Below are positions 1 through 8,620 of a stretch of DNA of 64,000 nucleotides, piece by piece. Below the pieces are notes generated by a model that was not told the DNA's origin, ran no database searches, and worked only from the letters and a program-made list of their open reading frames with translations. Made by a program: the position numbers and the translations under genes. Source of the stretch: Fimbriiglobus sp043785105 (GTDB lineage: Bacteria; Planctomycetota; Planctomycetia; Gemmatales; Gemmataceae); contig JAYVXO010000250.1 in assembly GCA_043785105.1 (NCBI GenBank), positions 1 to 64,000 on the forward strand. Direction: 5' to 3'. Position 1 is the first letter of the stretch; each line of letters begins with the position of its first letter.

Positions 1-92
1 AAGGAGTACCCACCCAGCACGCCGACGAGTTCAAGTCGCTGATGACCCTGAAGTTCCAGACCTTCAAAGACGTATCACTCCTGGCCGCGTAA
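1..92 (+). CDS. 3' end of an unidentified gene (partial)
   Basis: An open frame runs from the window edge to a TAA at 90-92 and gives a 29-residue tail ending ...FKDVSLLAA. It is mixed polar/hydrophobic and plausibly coding, but too short to assign to a family. It is in the same frame as the next gene, separated by the TAA, so the two could be one ancestral frame or simply neighbours. The frame starting at base 1 stops after 13 codons and looks less protein-like. Confidence 0.3.
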   Translation, partial: GVPTQHADEFKSLMTLKFQTFKDVSLLAA

Positions 93-125
93 TGTATAGT
101 TGTCCGGGCGTTTGGCGTTAGCACG

Positions 126-722
126 GTGTGGGGTTTGGTGACGTTGTTGATACCGGGCGTGTCGATCCTGTTCTTCTTGTTCCATTTTCGTCGTGCGATT
201 GCGCCATTTTTGCTCGGCCTTTTCGGGGCGGTCCTTTGTGGCGGTCCCGTGGTGTACAGCATCATCAACCCGCCGAAAATTCAAGACACGATCGCCGTTC
301 AGCAAAAGACCGTCACCGACCAATCGACCGGCGAAAAAAGTGTCGAGGAATCAGTCACGCTGACCGGCGCCAAACGTGAAGAATACGCCAAGCTGAAGAC
401 CTCGAAGAACTGGTCGGTCATTCAGTGGGCCAACAAGGACGTGACCGACAAAGACATCGAGATACTCCACGGTATGGAGAAGGTCCGCGAACTCGACTTG
501 AGCGACACGGACATTACGGATGAAGGGCTACATGTTCTCGAAGAGATGCCGAAATTGGCCAAGCTGAAACTGGCCCGCACCAAGATCACCGAAGCTGGCT
601 TCAACGAACACATCAAGCCGATCGAGTCGCTGATGGAACTCGACGTGCGCGGCACAAAGATTCCGGGCAAACTGGTCCGCGACTGGAAGGCCGCCAAAGA
701 AGGCCGCAAGGCGATCAACTAA
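126..722 (+). CDS. Small membrane-anchored leucine-rich-repeat protein
   Basis: 198 aa from a GTG at 126, the first usable start after the TAA at 90-92. Residues about 3-45 form two hydrophobic segments, so the protein is probably anchored in the inner membrane. The C-terminal half carries about three short leucine-rich repeats (patterns such as VRELDLSDTDITDEGL and LAKLKLARTKITEAGF), the LRR type common in planctomycete proteins. LRRs usually bind proteins; no partner is suggested by the context. No clear Shine-Dalgarno precedes the GTG, so the exact start is uncertain. No enzymatic motif is seen. Confidence 0.75.
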   Translation: MWGLVTLLIPGVSILFFLFHFRRAIAPFLLGLFGAVLCGGPVVYSIINPPKIQDTIAVQQKTVTDQSTGEKSVEESVTLTGAKREEYAKLKTSKNWSVIQWANKDVTDKDIEILHGMEKVRELDLSDTDITDEGLHVLEEMPKLAKLKLARTKITEAGFNEHIKPIESLMELDVRGTKIPGKLVRDWKAAKEGRKAIN

Positions 723-770
723 CCCCGAAGCTTTTCGGTTCAACACTCGGTGTGGGGATGGAGCGCAAAA

Positions 771-856
771 CCCCACCCCCTAACCCCCTCCCCGACGCGG
801 AGAGGGGGAACTGTCTTGCCCCCCTCTCCGCGTCGGAGAGGGGCCGGGGGTGAGGT
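771..856. repeat. C/G-rich palindromic intergenic element
   Basis: The left arm is a run of CCCC(T/A) followed by CGACGCGGAGAGGGGG. The right arm is CCCCCTCTCCGCGTCGGAGAGGGG followed by GGGGGTGAGG. The arms are near-perfect inverted complements around a short spacer (AACTGTCTTG), so RNA from either strand would fold into a long hairpin. It lies between the LRR protein and the lipase and could act as a transcription attenuator or be a REP-like element. Confidence 0.7.
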
Positions 857-921
857 GGATTTCGTGACGGACACCCCAGAGAATTCAACGACACCTTAAC
901 ACTTTCAGGAGGAACAGTTCG

Positions 922-1776
922 ATGACGTATGAATTGGTCGAAGACGCGATGGGCGACCCGTGCAATGCGGCATCACTGGCAGCAGCGTCGCAGTTTGCGT
1001 ACTTCCCGGCGGACCGGGGGGTGGAGGCGTTTCAGAGTGAAATGGGCCTGACGGCGAAGCTGATTAGCGTGAACAACACGCAAGCCTATGTGGCCACCAA
1101 CGACAACCACATCCTCGTGGCGTTCCGTGGCAGCGAGGGGCCGAATAGCATCGACGGCTTGAAAGATTGGCTGATGACCAACGCAATGAACTTCCTCGTT
1201 CAGCCAACCGGCGCGCTGTCCACAGAATTTCTCGCGGCGGGGGTCGGGGCACGCTGGCATCAGGGGTTTGTGAATGCGATCACGGACATCTGGGACGCCC
1301 TTTATGCGGAAGTCGATGCCCAGATGAAAACGAAAGAGCGCTGCTTCTGGATCACCGGGCACAGCCTCGGGGGTGCGCTCGCCCTCATGGGGTCGTGGCT
1401 GTTCCTGCGCAAGACGATGAACCCGCATCAAATCTACACGTATGGCGCACCGATGGTCGGCAACTCCGTCGTGGCGGAGGCGTTCAACCGCGAGTTCGGC
1501 GGCAAGATTTTCCGCTACATGAACTCCCCCGACCCGGTTCCGCTGCTACCCATGATGAGCATGGTGGCGAACGAGTTCGTCCACTGTGACAAAGGCGTTG
1601 TGTTAGGCGATGCGGCTCACGCGGCCAACCTCATTGAGTACATCAAGCAAACCGGCGGCGGGGTGTTCGAGGGCGTGCTGTCCGGCGAGATCGGCGAAAA
1701 AGTCTGGGGCGCGATGAAAGACCGCCTCATGGCCCACCTGCTCAACGACTACCGGGAGCTGTTGAAGGTGGGATAA
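922..1776 (+). CDS. Lipase, class 3 family (alpha/beta hydrolase)
   Basis: 284 aa. The nucleophile elbow GHSLGG (residues 146-151, Ser148) sits in the ITGHSLGGALA context typical of Lipase_3 (fungal-lipase-like) esterases. Asp204 in NSPDPVPLLP and His221 in NEFVHCD are in the right order to complete the Ser-Asp-His triad. The upstream VAFRGSE segment (about 64-70) is the usual oxyanion-side motif. No signal peptide is evident, so it is probably cytoplasmic. The ATG at 922 is fixed by a strong AGGAGG at 908-913. It presumably hydrolyses acyl esters; the substrate cannot be told. It is followed at 92 bp by fae on the same strand. Confidence 0.88.
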   Translation: MTYELVEDAMGDPCNAASLAAASQFAYFPADRGVEAFQSEMGLTAKLISVNNTQAYVATNDNHILVAFRGSEGPNSIDGLKDWLMTNAMNFLVQPTGALSTEFLAAGVGARWHQGFVNAITDIWDALYAEVDAQMKTKERCFWITGHSLGGALALMGSWLFLRKTMNPHQIYTYGAPMVGNSVVAEAFNREFGGKIFRYMNSPDPVPLLPMMSMVANEFVHCDKGVVLGDAAHAANLIEYIKQTGGGVFEGVLSGEIGEKVWGAMKDRLMAHLLNDYRELLKVG

Positions 1777-1868
1777 TCCCGTCTTCTTGTTGCCGTTATT
1801 CGGCGTGTGGCTAAACCAATTCGGTCAGAACTTACGGGTCCGCGCCCCTCTATTTACGGAGATTTTCG

Positions 1869-2363
1869 ATGGCCATGTTCATTGGCGAAGGTTTGGTCGG
1901 CGACGGCAACGAGATTGCCCACATTGACTTGCTCATCGGCGATAAGAGCGGTCCGGTCGGCACGGCGTTCGCCAACGCTTTGGCGAACCAGTCGGCTGGG
2001 CACTCCAGTTTGCTCGCGGTCATCACCCCGAACTTGGTCTGCAAACCGGCCACGGTGATGATTACGAAGGTCACGATCAAGGGTGCCAAACAAGCCGTAC
2101 AAATGTTCGGGCCAGCCCAAGCCGCTGTGGCCCGCGCGGTCGTCGATAGCGTCGTCGATGGCGTGATTCCGAAGGACAAGGCTGAAGACTACGTGATCGT
2201 GTGTGGCGTGTTCATCCACTGGGCTGCCGCCGACGACACGAAAATTTACCAGTACAACTACGAAGCCACGAAACTGGCGATCAAACAAGCCATGACCGGC
2301 ACGCCGAAGATCGACGAAATCATCGCCCGCAAGGACGAAAAGCACCCGTACAGCCCCAAGTAG
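1869..2363 (+). CDS. fae: Formaldehyde-activating enzyme (Fae)
   Basis: 164 aa, the usual Fae length. The N-terminal block GEGLVGDGNEIAHIDLLIG is diagnostic; His18 corresponds to the catalytic histidine of Methylorubrum Fae. Fae condenses formaldehyde with tetrahydromethanopterin to methylene-H4MPT in the cytoplasm, the entry step of the archaeal-type C1 oxidation route known in methylotrophs, methanogens and planctomycetes. A GGAG lies 5' of the ATG. The next plus-strand gene encodes an MtdB-type methylene-H4MPT dehydrogenase, the next enzyme of the same pathway, which supports the call. Fae homologues of unknown role exist, but the neighbour favours true Fae. Confidence 0.93.
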   Translation: MAMFIGEGLVGDGNEIAHIDLLIGDKSGPVGTAFANALANQSAGHSSLLAVITPNLVCKPATVMITKVTIKGAKQAVQMFGPAQAAVARAVVDSVVDGVIPKDKAEDYVIVCGVFIHWAAADDTKIYQYNYEATKLAIKQAMTGTPKIDEIIARKDEKHPYSPK

Positions 2364-2665
2364 TGATGTTTTTGTGCCCGGCGTTTTCAGCTTGCCGAGA
2401 CCTGCGACCCCTCCGGGGTCGAGGAGAATGGGGTGCCGAGTTCCTGGGGTGCGCGAAACACGACCCCAGGCTAATGGCTTGAATCCCTTCGGGATAAAGC
2501 AATACGAAGCATCCTGAAAGGATGCCAGCGATTACCCTGGGGTTGAGCGTAGCGACACCCCAGGCTAATCGGTTGAGCGTAGCGTCACCCCAAACTGCAC
2601 CACCCGCGACTTGCTTCCGCCTAGTTTTTCTATTCACTTTCCACTACCCACTCTCCACTACAGCA
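2364..2665. repeat. Intergenic palindromic repeats between fae and mtdB
   Basis: No gene is seen in this gap. 2402-2498 is a copy of the dispersed unit CTGCGACCCC...GGGGTCG...CCTGGGGT...ACCCCAGGCTAATGGCTT...TCCCTTCGGGATAAA that also frames the transposase relic at 15971-16068 and 16645-16740. It is followed by hairpins GCATCCTGAAAGGATGC and CTGGGGTTGAGCGTAGCGAC...CCCCAG (to about 2594). A CACT/CCACTA-rich tract just before the mtdB start (2634-2660) resembles one at 45758-45792. Confidence 0.7.
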
Positions 2666-3538
2666 ATGGATAAACCGACCATACTTCTCCAACTCGATAC
2701 CGATCGGCTCCCGAGCGTGTTTGATCGGGTCGTCGCAGTGGATGCCGGTGTGCAGCATGTTTTTAGTTATGGTTGCGTCACTGCGGAAAATGTAATGTCG
2801 CTCGTGCATGGGTGCATTTTCACACGGGGGCCGAAGGAACTTCACCGCACTGCTATCTTCATCGGCGGGTCGAACGTCGGTGATGGCGAGGTGTTATTAG
2901 CCGCTGTCCGCAAACATCTCTTGGTCGAGTACGGGTTGAGCGTTTCGATCATGTTGGACTCCAACGGCGCGAACACGACTGCTGCTGCCGCCGTCCGGGC
3001 TGCGGCCCGTCATCTGGATTTAAGCCGAACGACATCGTTGGTTTTGGGTGGCACTGGTCCAGTGGGGCAACGGGTGGCACGGCTGTTAGCCAAAGCCGGG
3101 GGGACCGTCCGCATCGGCAGCCGGCAGTTCGAGCGTGCCGAAGCAGCCTGTCACGAAATCCGCAAGAACTTACCGGGGGCCAGCGTCGTTCCCGTTGCCG
3201 TGGGGTCGTCGTCCGATGGCCCGAAAGCACTGGAGAGTTGCGAGCTTGTGATCGCCGCCGGTGCGCCGGGAGTGGTCGTGTTGCCGAAGAAAATCCGCGA
3301 GACGTGCCAGACGTTGAAGGTAGCCATCGACCTCAACGGCGTACCACCCACCGGGATCGAAGGGATTGAATTAACCGACAAAGCCAGTACACGCGACACC
3401 GTGATTGTCTACGGCGCACTGGGCATCGGCGGAACGAAAATGAAAATCCACAAAGCCGCCATCGGCGACCTCTTCACCCGCAACGATGCGATCCTCGACA
3501 TCGACGCGATCTATCACATCGCCCAGAAGATCGACTAA
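2666..3538 (+). CDS. mtdB: NAD(P)-dependent methylene-tetrahydromethanopterin dehydrogenase (MtdB/MtdC type)
   Basis: 290 aa from the ATG at 2666, preferred over a 48-residue upstream extension that reads through repeat DNA. The N-terminal domain has the MtdB signature VAVDAGVQHVFSYGCVT and RTAIFIGGSNV (about 20-80). The C-terminal half is a Rossmann fold with LVLGGTGPVGQRVARLLA (about 128-145) binding NAD(P). The enzyme oxidises methylene-H4MPT to methenyl-H4MPT downstream of Fae. Whether it prefers NAD or NADP, or is MtdB or MtdC, cannot be read from motifs. It shares strand with fae but is separated by about 300 bp of palindromic repeats. Confidence 0.88.
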   Translation: MDKPTILLQLDTDRLPSVFDRVVAVDAGVQHVFSYGCVTAENVMSLVHGCIFTRGPKELHRTAIFIGGSNVGDGEVLLAAVRKHLLVEYGLSVSIMLDSNGANTTAAAAVRAAARHLDLSRTTSLVLGGTGPVGQRVARLLAKAGGTVRIGSRQFERAEAACHEIRKNLPGASVVPVAVGSSSDGPKALESCELVIAAGAPGVVVLPKKIRETCQTLKVAIDLNGVPPTGIEGIELTDKASTRDTVIVYGALGIGGTKMKIHKAAIGDLFTRNDAILDIDAIYHIAQKID

Positions 3539-3555
3539 ACCAATTCAACCTTTTC

Positions 3556-3648
3556 ACCACGGAAGGCACGGAAAACACGGAAGAAATCCAGAGATTGAAG
3601 CACAGAGTGTTCGATCTGAATTCCGTAATTTCCGTGTGTTCCGTGGTT
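3556..3648. repeat. Inverted repeat of the CCACGGAA...ACACGGA type
   Basis: The left arm ACCACGGAAGGCACGGAAAA and right arm TTTCCGTGTGTTCCGTGGTT are imperfect complements around a 45-base centre. It sits between the convergent mtdB and PIG-L genes and could serve as a bidirectional terminator. Its short-period ACGGAA texture recalls the ACGCAGAGA-type elements at 47 and 53 kb. Confidence 0.65.
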
Positions 3649-3660
3649 GTTCGATTTGGG

Positions 3661-4461
3661 TCAATTCAGCGGCAAGTGGTCTTGGCCGGGCAGTTGAACC
3701 GGGGCTAGCGACCCTTTGCCACCCAGAACCACGCGCATCAGGTCGTCGTTGCCGACCGGGTGGGGTAGCGCGAAGAGTTCGCCGTACATGAAGCCGCAGC
3801 GCGCGCCTTGATACCCGTTCACGGAACTCACGTAGTGCCGGACTTTGGCAAACCGCTCCGGGTCGAACTGCGATTCGTATGCTTGGATCGAAGCGATTTT
3901 TTGTTCGATGGTCTCCGAAATGTCGATCACGAAGGTGCTGTGCCATTGCCGCTGTTCCGCATCGGTGGGGAAGAGTGCGTAGACCAAGTGTGGAACCCGA
4001 TACGGTGCCGTGTTGTCGAACCGCTCGTCCCATTTCGTCAGTTGTGAGTAGAACCGCGACGCTTCGGCAATCAGGTGGCCTTGGTGGTGGTCCGGTGAAG
4101 CCGCCGGCGTTCGCCCCGCCCCCGTAATCAGCACTTTGGGTTGATACTTCCGCAACTCCGTGGCCACGCGAAACCGGGCCTCCGGGCCGTCCATTAACAC
4201 CCGGTTCGGCAACCCGAGATTGACCCGGACCTGCACCCCGAGTAACTGCCTCGCCTTCTCCGCTTCAACTTTGCGCGTTTCGAGACTTCCGCGTGGTGTC
4301 GGTTCTCCGGATGTTAAGTCGAAGATGCCCACCCGATACCCTTGCTTCACCAGTTTGGCGAGAGTCCCCCCGCACAGGATCTCCAGGTCATCCGGGTGCG
4401 GCGCGATCGCAACCACGTCCAGGCGTTCAATCACGGAACTCGAATCAGCCATTCGCAACAC
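3661..4461 (-). CDS. PIG-L family deacetylase (BshB1-like)
   Basis: 266 aa (or 263 from the second Met at 4452). The LmbE/PIG-L motif APHPDD (residues 20-25) supplies metal ligands and the catalytic Asp; SPDHHQGH (122-129) supplies further His ligands. The family removes N-acetyl groups from GlcNAc conjugates. The closest known types by pattern are BshB1 (GlcNAc-malate deacetylase in bacillithiol synthesis) and related thiol or sugar deacetylases. No bshA or bshC gene is nearby, so the substrate stays open. No signal peptide, so cytoplasmic. It converges on mtdB across an inverted repeat. Confidence 0.85.
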   Translation of the reverse strand: MLRMADSSSVIERLDVVAIAPHPDDLEILCGGTLAKLVKQGYRVGIFDLTSGEPTPRGSLETRKVEAEKARQLLGVQVRVNLGLPNRVLMDGPEARFRVATELRKYQPKVLITGAGRTPAASPDHHQGHLIAEASRFYSQLTKWDERFDNTAPYRVPHLVYALFPTDAEQRQWHSTFVIDISETIEQKIASIQAYESQFDPERFAKVRHYVSSVNGYQGARCGFMYGELFALPHPVGNDDLMRVVLGGKGSLAPVQLPGQDHLPLN

Positions 4462-4614
4462 TCCAGAAACGGGTTCAGTCGTAGTCAGGTTACAAGCTCA
4501 TACCCACCCAGCCCACCGTGCATTTCATGAACCTTTGCAAACTGCCTCTTGTCCAAATGCAATTCGGAGTCTATTTTGAGGGGACATTGATGGAGTCGAT
4601 ACCGATTCCACCAA

Positions 4615-4695
4615 GGCCAAGTGGCGGAATGGCAGACGCAGTCGATTCAAAATCGACCACCGCAAGGTTTGTGGGTTCGAATCCCTCCTTGGCCA
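4615..4695 (+). tRNA. tRNA-Leu (anticodon CAA)
   Basis: Acceptor arms GGCCAAG (4615-4621) and CTTGGCC (4688-4694) pair fully, with discriminator A4695. The anticodon arm GTCGA-TTCAAAA-TCGAC puts CAA at positions 34-36, reading the leucine codon TTG. A long variable arm (ACC-GCAA-GGT hairpin) marks a class II tRNA, as expected for Leu. The T loop is TTCGAAT; the T stem GTGGG/CCCTC has one T-T mismatch. CCA is not encoded. Confidence 0.9.
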
Positions 4696-4733
4696 AATTT
4701 CGATTCTGTATCAATCGACACGTTCAGACACAA

Positions 4734-4771
4734 CGTGACGTGAAGCCTTATTTTTTGGGCTTTTCGTCACG
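4734..4771 (+). terminator. Hairpin after tRNA-Leu, possible terminator
   Basis: CGTGACG (4734-4740) pairs with CGTCACG (4765-4771), with inner AGCC/GGGCT pairing and a T-rich loop. A moderately T-rich stretch (TTTGTCGTTT) follows. The position 39 bp after the tRNA suits an intrinsic terminator, though the T tract is interrupted. The remaining gap up to 4963 shows no gene. Confidence 0.5.
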
Positions 4772-4963
4772 TTTGTCGTTTCAGGGCCGGTTGCGTCCGA
4801 CCCTTTCTTGGGTTGACGACGGGTGCCGTGTGCCGACACGAACGCCGCGCCCGTCTTCCGCAAAATATGCCAATGCCAATGGATTGTTCCTGACCGAGGG
4901 CATAGTATCGGCTCCGTCGAGGAAACTCTTTCTCTCGACTCCCTCACCCAAGTCTCCTCCCCC

Positions 4964-6286
4964 ATGAACACTCGCTTGTTTCTCTGGTCGCTCGTTTCCG
5001 CGCTGGCGGGATTTCTCTTCGGCTTCGACACTGTCGTCATCTCGGGCGCGGAGAAGACGATCCAAGCACTTTGGGGGTTAAGATCGGAGATACATGGCCT
5101 AGCGATTGGTGCGGCGCTGTGGGGGACGGTCTTCGGGTCGTTCGTCGGGAGTTGGCCGACGGATCGGTTCGGGCGGAAGCGGACGTTGCTGGGGATCGGA
5201 ATTTTGTTCCTGATCGGGTCGTTGTGGTCTGCACTGGCCACCGACGTTTATTCTTTCATGGCGGCCCGGTTTCTCGGCGGCATTGCCATCGGCGTTTCGA
5301 CCGTGGCGGCCCCGCTCTACATCTCGGAGATTTCGCCGCCCGAACGACGGGGGCGCCTGGCCGGTATGTTTCAGTTCAACATTGTCTTCGGCATCTTGAT
5401 GGCCTTTCTGTCGAACTACCTCTTGACCGGGATTGGCGAAGAATCGTGGCGGTGGATGCTCGGTGTCATGGCCGTGCCCTCGGCGGTGTACACACTGGCT
5501 TGTTTCTTGATTCCCGAAAGTCCCCGCTGGCTGGTCTCCAAGAAAGGCGATCGAGACGGGGCACTTGCGGTACTCAAGCTGATTGAACCCCAAGCCACTG
5601 AGGTCGAACTCGAAGCGAAGCTGCGAACGATGGCAACGACGACGGGGCAATTGACGGGCTTCGGCTTTTGGACCCGCAAGATGCGAACGCCGATTCTGAT
5701 CGCGTTCCTGGTGGCGGTCTTCAACCAACTCTCCGGGATCAACGCGATTCTCTACTTCGCACCCCGCATCTTTGAACTCACGGGCCTCGGCAAAGACGCT
5801 TCGCTATTGCAGTCCGTGGGGATTGGCGTGACCAACCTCGTGTTCACGTTCGTCGGCCTCGCGTTGATCGACCGGCTCGGGCGACGCACGCTGTTGTACA
5901 TCGGATCGGTCGGGTACATCGCGTCGCTCGGCCTGTGTGCGTGGGCCTTTTTCACGGAGACGTTCTCGATCGTCCCCGCCTGCATTTTTGCGTTCATTGC
6001 CGCCCACGCGATCGGGCAGGGGGCGGTGATCTGGGTGTTGATCTCGGAGATTTTCCCGGACAAGTACCGGGCGACGGGTCAATCGTTGGACAGCTTTACG
6101 CACTGGATTTTTGCCGCACTGCTCACATCGTTTTTCCCCACAATGGTCGCCGCCTTCGATCCCGGATACGTCTTCCTGTTCTTCTGCATCATGATGGTGT
6201 TTCAACTTATTTGGGTGAGGACGATGGTGCCCGAAACCAAAGGCCGGACACTGGAGCAAATCGAACGCGATCTGGGCGTGTCCTGA
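4964..6286 (+). CDS. MFS transporter, sugar porter family
   Basis: 440 aa from the ATG at 4964; an upstream in-frame extension of 47 codons lacks membrane character. About 12 transmembrane helices. Family signatures: FGFDTVVISGA in TM1, DRFGRKR in loop 2-3, PESPRWL before the central loop, QLSGINAILYF in TM7, DRLGRR in loop 8-9 and VPETKGRTLEQIE at the C-terminus. These match XylE/GLUT-like proton symporters for hexoses or pentoses in the inner membrane. The GH32 fructan hydrolase begins 91 bp downstream on the same strand, so fructose is an inferred substrate. Confidence 0.93.
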   Translation: MNTRLFLWSLVSALAGFLFGFDTVVISGAEKTIQALWGLRSEIHGLAIGAALWGTVFGSFVGSWPTDRFGRKRTLLGIGILFLIGSLWSALATDVYSFMAARFLGGIAIGVSTVAAPLYISEISPPERRGRLAGMFQFNIVFGILMAFLSNYLLTGIGEESWRWMLGVMAVPSAVYTLACFLIPESPRWLVSKKGDRDGALAVLKLIEPQATEVELEAKLRTMATTTGQLTGFGFWTRKMRTPILIAFLVAVFNQLSGINAILYFAPRIFELTGLGKDASLLQSVGIGVTNLVFTFVGLALIDRLGRRTLLYIGSVGYIASLGLCAWAFFTETFSIVPACIFAFIAAHAIGQGAVIWVLISEIFPDKYRATGQSLDSFTHWIFAALLTSFFPTMVAAFDPGYVFLFFCIMMVFQLIWVRTMVPETKGRTLEQIERDLGVS

Positions 6287-6377
6287 GCAACCAAGCGACT
6301 GGCGTTATTGGCCCGACACGCTAACTATGCCTGTAACTACCTACTGGTCTTAAAACCGAACTGCAAGGAACCTCTCC

Positions 6378-8543
6378 ATGAAACAATTCATCGGCTTCAT
6401 GTTAGCAATCGCGTCGATCCAAACGACACACGCAGCCGACCCGATCGGCGCCGCAGACATTCTCATCGCGGATTTTGAAGGTGAGACCTACGGCGATTGG
6501 AAAACGACTGGAGAAGCCTTCGGCCCCGCACCGGCGCGCGGGTCGTTGAAGGGCCAGATGCACGTAGACGGGTTCAAGGGCAAGGGGCTTGTGAACTCCT
6601 TCTTCAACGGCGACGCCAGCATCGGAACCCTCACGTCTCCGCCGTTCAAAATCGAGCGAAAGCATATCTCCTTCCTGATCGGCGGGGGCAAGCACGCTGA
6701 AAAGCTCAGCATGAATCTGCTCATCAACGACAAAGTCGTCCGCAAAGCGACTGGTCCAAACGACAAGTCCGGTGGTAACGAAACGCTTATTCCCGACTCG
6801 TGGGATGTCGGCGAATTCATGGGCAAGACCGCCGTCATCCAGATCGTGGACAACGCGACCGGAGGGTGGGGCCACATCAACGTGGACCACATCGTGCAAA
6901 CCGACCGCAAGCCGGCTCAACTGCTCGCCGATGTCAAGCGGGACTTCAAAGTGGAATCGCGGTACCTCAACATCCCGATCAAAAACGGCGCACCAAAGCG
7001 TGTCGTCACCATGCTTGTCGATGGTCGCGTGGAGGTGAAGAACGACATCGAACTGGCGAACGACTCCCCCGACTGGTGGGCGTTCGTGGACGTGAGCGCG
7101 TGGCGTGGTAAGACCATCACGCTCCAGGTAGACAAGCTCCCCGACGATTCCAAGGCGCTCAGTGCGATTGAACCGAGCGATGCCATTAACGGTTCCGAGA
7201 CCCTGTTCCGCGAGCCGTTACGTGGGCAGTTTCACTTCTCCACCCGGCGCGGGTGGAACAACGACCCGAACGGCATGGTGTACTTCAACGGCGAGTATCA
7301 CCTTTTCTACCAGCACAACCCCTACGGGTGGGGGTGGGGCAACATGCACTGGGGCCACGCCGTCAGCCGCGACATGGTCCACTGGGATGACCTCGGTGAC
7401 AAGCTCATGCCCGATTCGTTCGGCCCGATGTTTAGCGGTAGTGCGGTCGTGGATTGGAACAACACCAGTGGCTTCGGCAAGGACGGCAAACCGCCGCTTG
7501 TTCTGATTTACACCGCCGCTGGCAACCTATCGACGCAATGCATTGCCTCCAGCACGGACGGACGCACCTTCACCAAGTCCAGCGGCAATCCGGTCGTGAA
7601 GCAAATCACCGGGGGCAACCGCGACCCGAAAGTGTTCTGGCACGAGCCGACTAAGAAATGGGTGATGGTGCTGTACGTCGAGTTGAAGAAGGTCCACACG
7701 GTTCACTTCTTCACGTCGCCCAACTTGCGTGAGTGGACATTGGCCAGCGTTACGGAGGGAGGCACGACCAGTAACCAGTACCTCTTTGAATGCCCGGACT
7801 TCTTCGAGCTACCGATCGACGGGGACGTGAAGAACAAGAAGTGGGTGCTCACTGCGGCGAACACGGAGTACGCCATCGGCACGTTCGACGGGACGACGTT
7901 CACAGCCGAGAAGACAAAACGACCCGGCCACCGTGGGCGCGGTTTCTACGCACCCCAAACCTTCAGCGACATCCCCGCAATGGACGGTCGCCGCATTCAG
8001 ATCGGCTGGTTCCAGACTGCCACGCCAGGAATGCCGTTCAACCAGTCCATGACCATTCCGCTGGAGTTGAAGCTCACCGCCACCCCCGACGGCCCGCGAA
8101 TGACGTTCACGCCGGTGAAGGAACTCCATTCGCTACGCGCCAAATCGCACGACTTCAACGGCATCACCTTCCAACCGGGCGGAGCCAATCCACTGGCCAA
8201 CGTGAAAGCCGAACTCGTGGAACTCCGTGCCGAGTTTGAACTGGACAACACCAGCGAAGTCACGTTCACCGTTCGTGGGGCCACGATCGTATACGACGGG
8301 AAGAAGCAGGAACTCGTGGTGAACAACCACCGCGTCCCCGCCCCTTTGCATGACGGGAAACAGCGACTGACAATCTACTGTGATCGCACCGGACTCGAAA
8401 TCTTTGCCAGTGACGGGTTGATTTACGTCCCGATGCCGTTCACGCCGAAAGCCGACAACCTGACATTGGGAGTTCAGTGCAAAGGGGGAAACACGAGGTT
8501 CACCACCCTCCAGGTCCACGAACTGAAATCGGCGTGGAAGTAA
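6378..8543 (+). CDS. Glycoside hydrolase family 32, secreted levanase/inulinase/invertase-like
   Basis: 721 aa with a signal peptide (residues 1-19, cut after THA). An N-terminal all-beta domain (about 25-265, DFEGETYGDWKTTGEAFGPAP) of the kind found in SacC-type levanases precedes the five-bladed GH32 propeller. The three catalytic motifs are intact: WNNDPNG (Asp296 nucleophile), RDPKVF (Asp416, transition-state stabiliser) and ECPDFF (Glu471 acid/base). A C-terminal beta-sandwich follows. It should release fructose from fructans or sucrose in the periplasm or outside. The sugar porter upstream fits uptake of the product. Exo- or endo-action cannot be told. Confidence 0.93.
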   Translation: MKQFIGFMLAIASIQTTHAADPIGAADILIADFEGETYGDWKTTGEAFGPAPARGSLKGQMHVDGFKGKGLVNSFFNGDASIGTLTSPPFKIERKHISFLIGGGKHAEKLSMNLLINDKVVRKATGPNDKSGGNETLIPDSWDVGEFMGKTAVIQIVDNATGGWGHINVDHIVQTDRKPAQLLADVKRDFKVESRYLNIPIKNGAPKRVVTMLVDGRVEVKNDIELANDSPDWWAFVDVSAWRGKTITLQVDKLPDDSKALSAIEPSDAINGSETLFREPLRGQFHFSTRRGWNNDPNGMVYFNGEYHLFYQHNPYGWGWGNMHWGHAVSRDMVHWDDLGDKLMPDSFGPMFSGSAVVDWNNTSGFGKDGKPPLVLIYTAAGNLSTQCIASSTDGRTFTKSSGNPVVKQITGGNRDPKVFWHEPTKKWVMVLYVELKKVHTVHFFTSPNLREWTLASVTEGGTTSNQYLFECPDFFELPIDGDVKNKKWVLTAANTEYAIGTFDGTTFTAEKTKRPGHRGRGFYAPQTFSDIPAMDGRRIQIGWFQTATPGMPFNQSMTIPLELKLTATPDGPRMTFTPVKELHSLRAKSHDFNGITFQPGGANPLANVKAELVELRAEFELDNTSEVTFTVRGATIVYDGKKQELVVNNHRVPAPLHDGKQRLTIYCDRTGLEIFASDGLIYVPMPFTPKADNLTLGVQCKGGNTRFTTLQVHELKSAWK

Positions 8544-8620
8544 GCACCGACACGAACTGAATACCGTGGGTTACTCATGGGTAAACAGCCTACCAACGGA
8601 TGTGATGCTCACCCTAATTC

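Noticed and set aside
2522..2665. Upstream 48-residue extension of the MtdB-like gene
   Set aside because: It runs through repeat DNA, and the family N-terminus aligns with the ATG at 2666.
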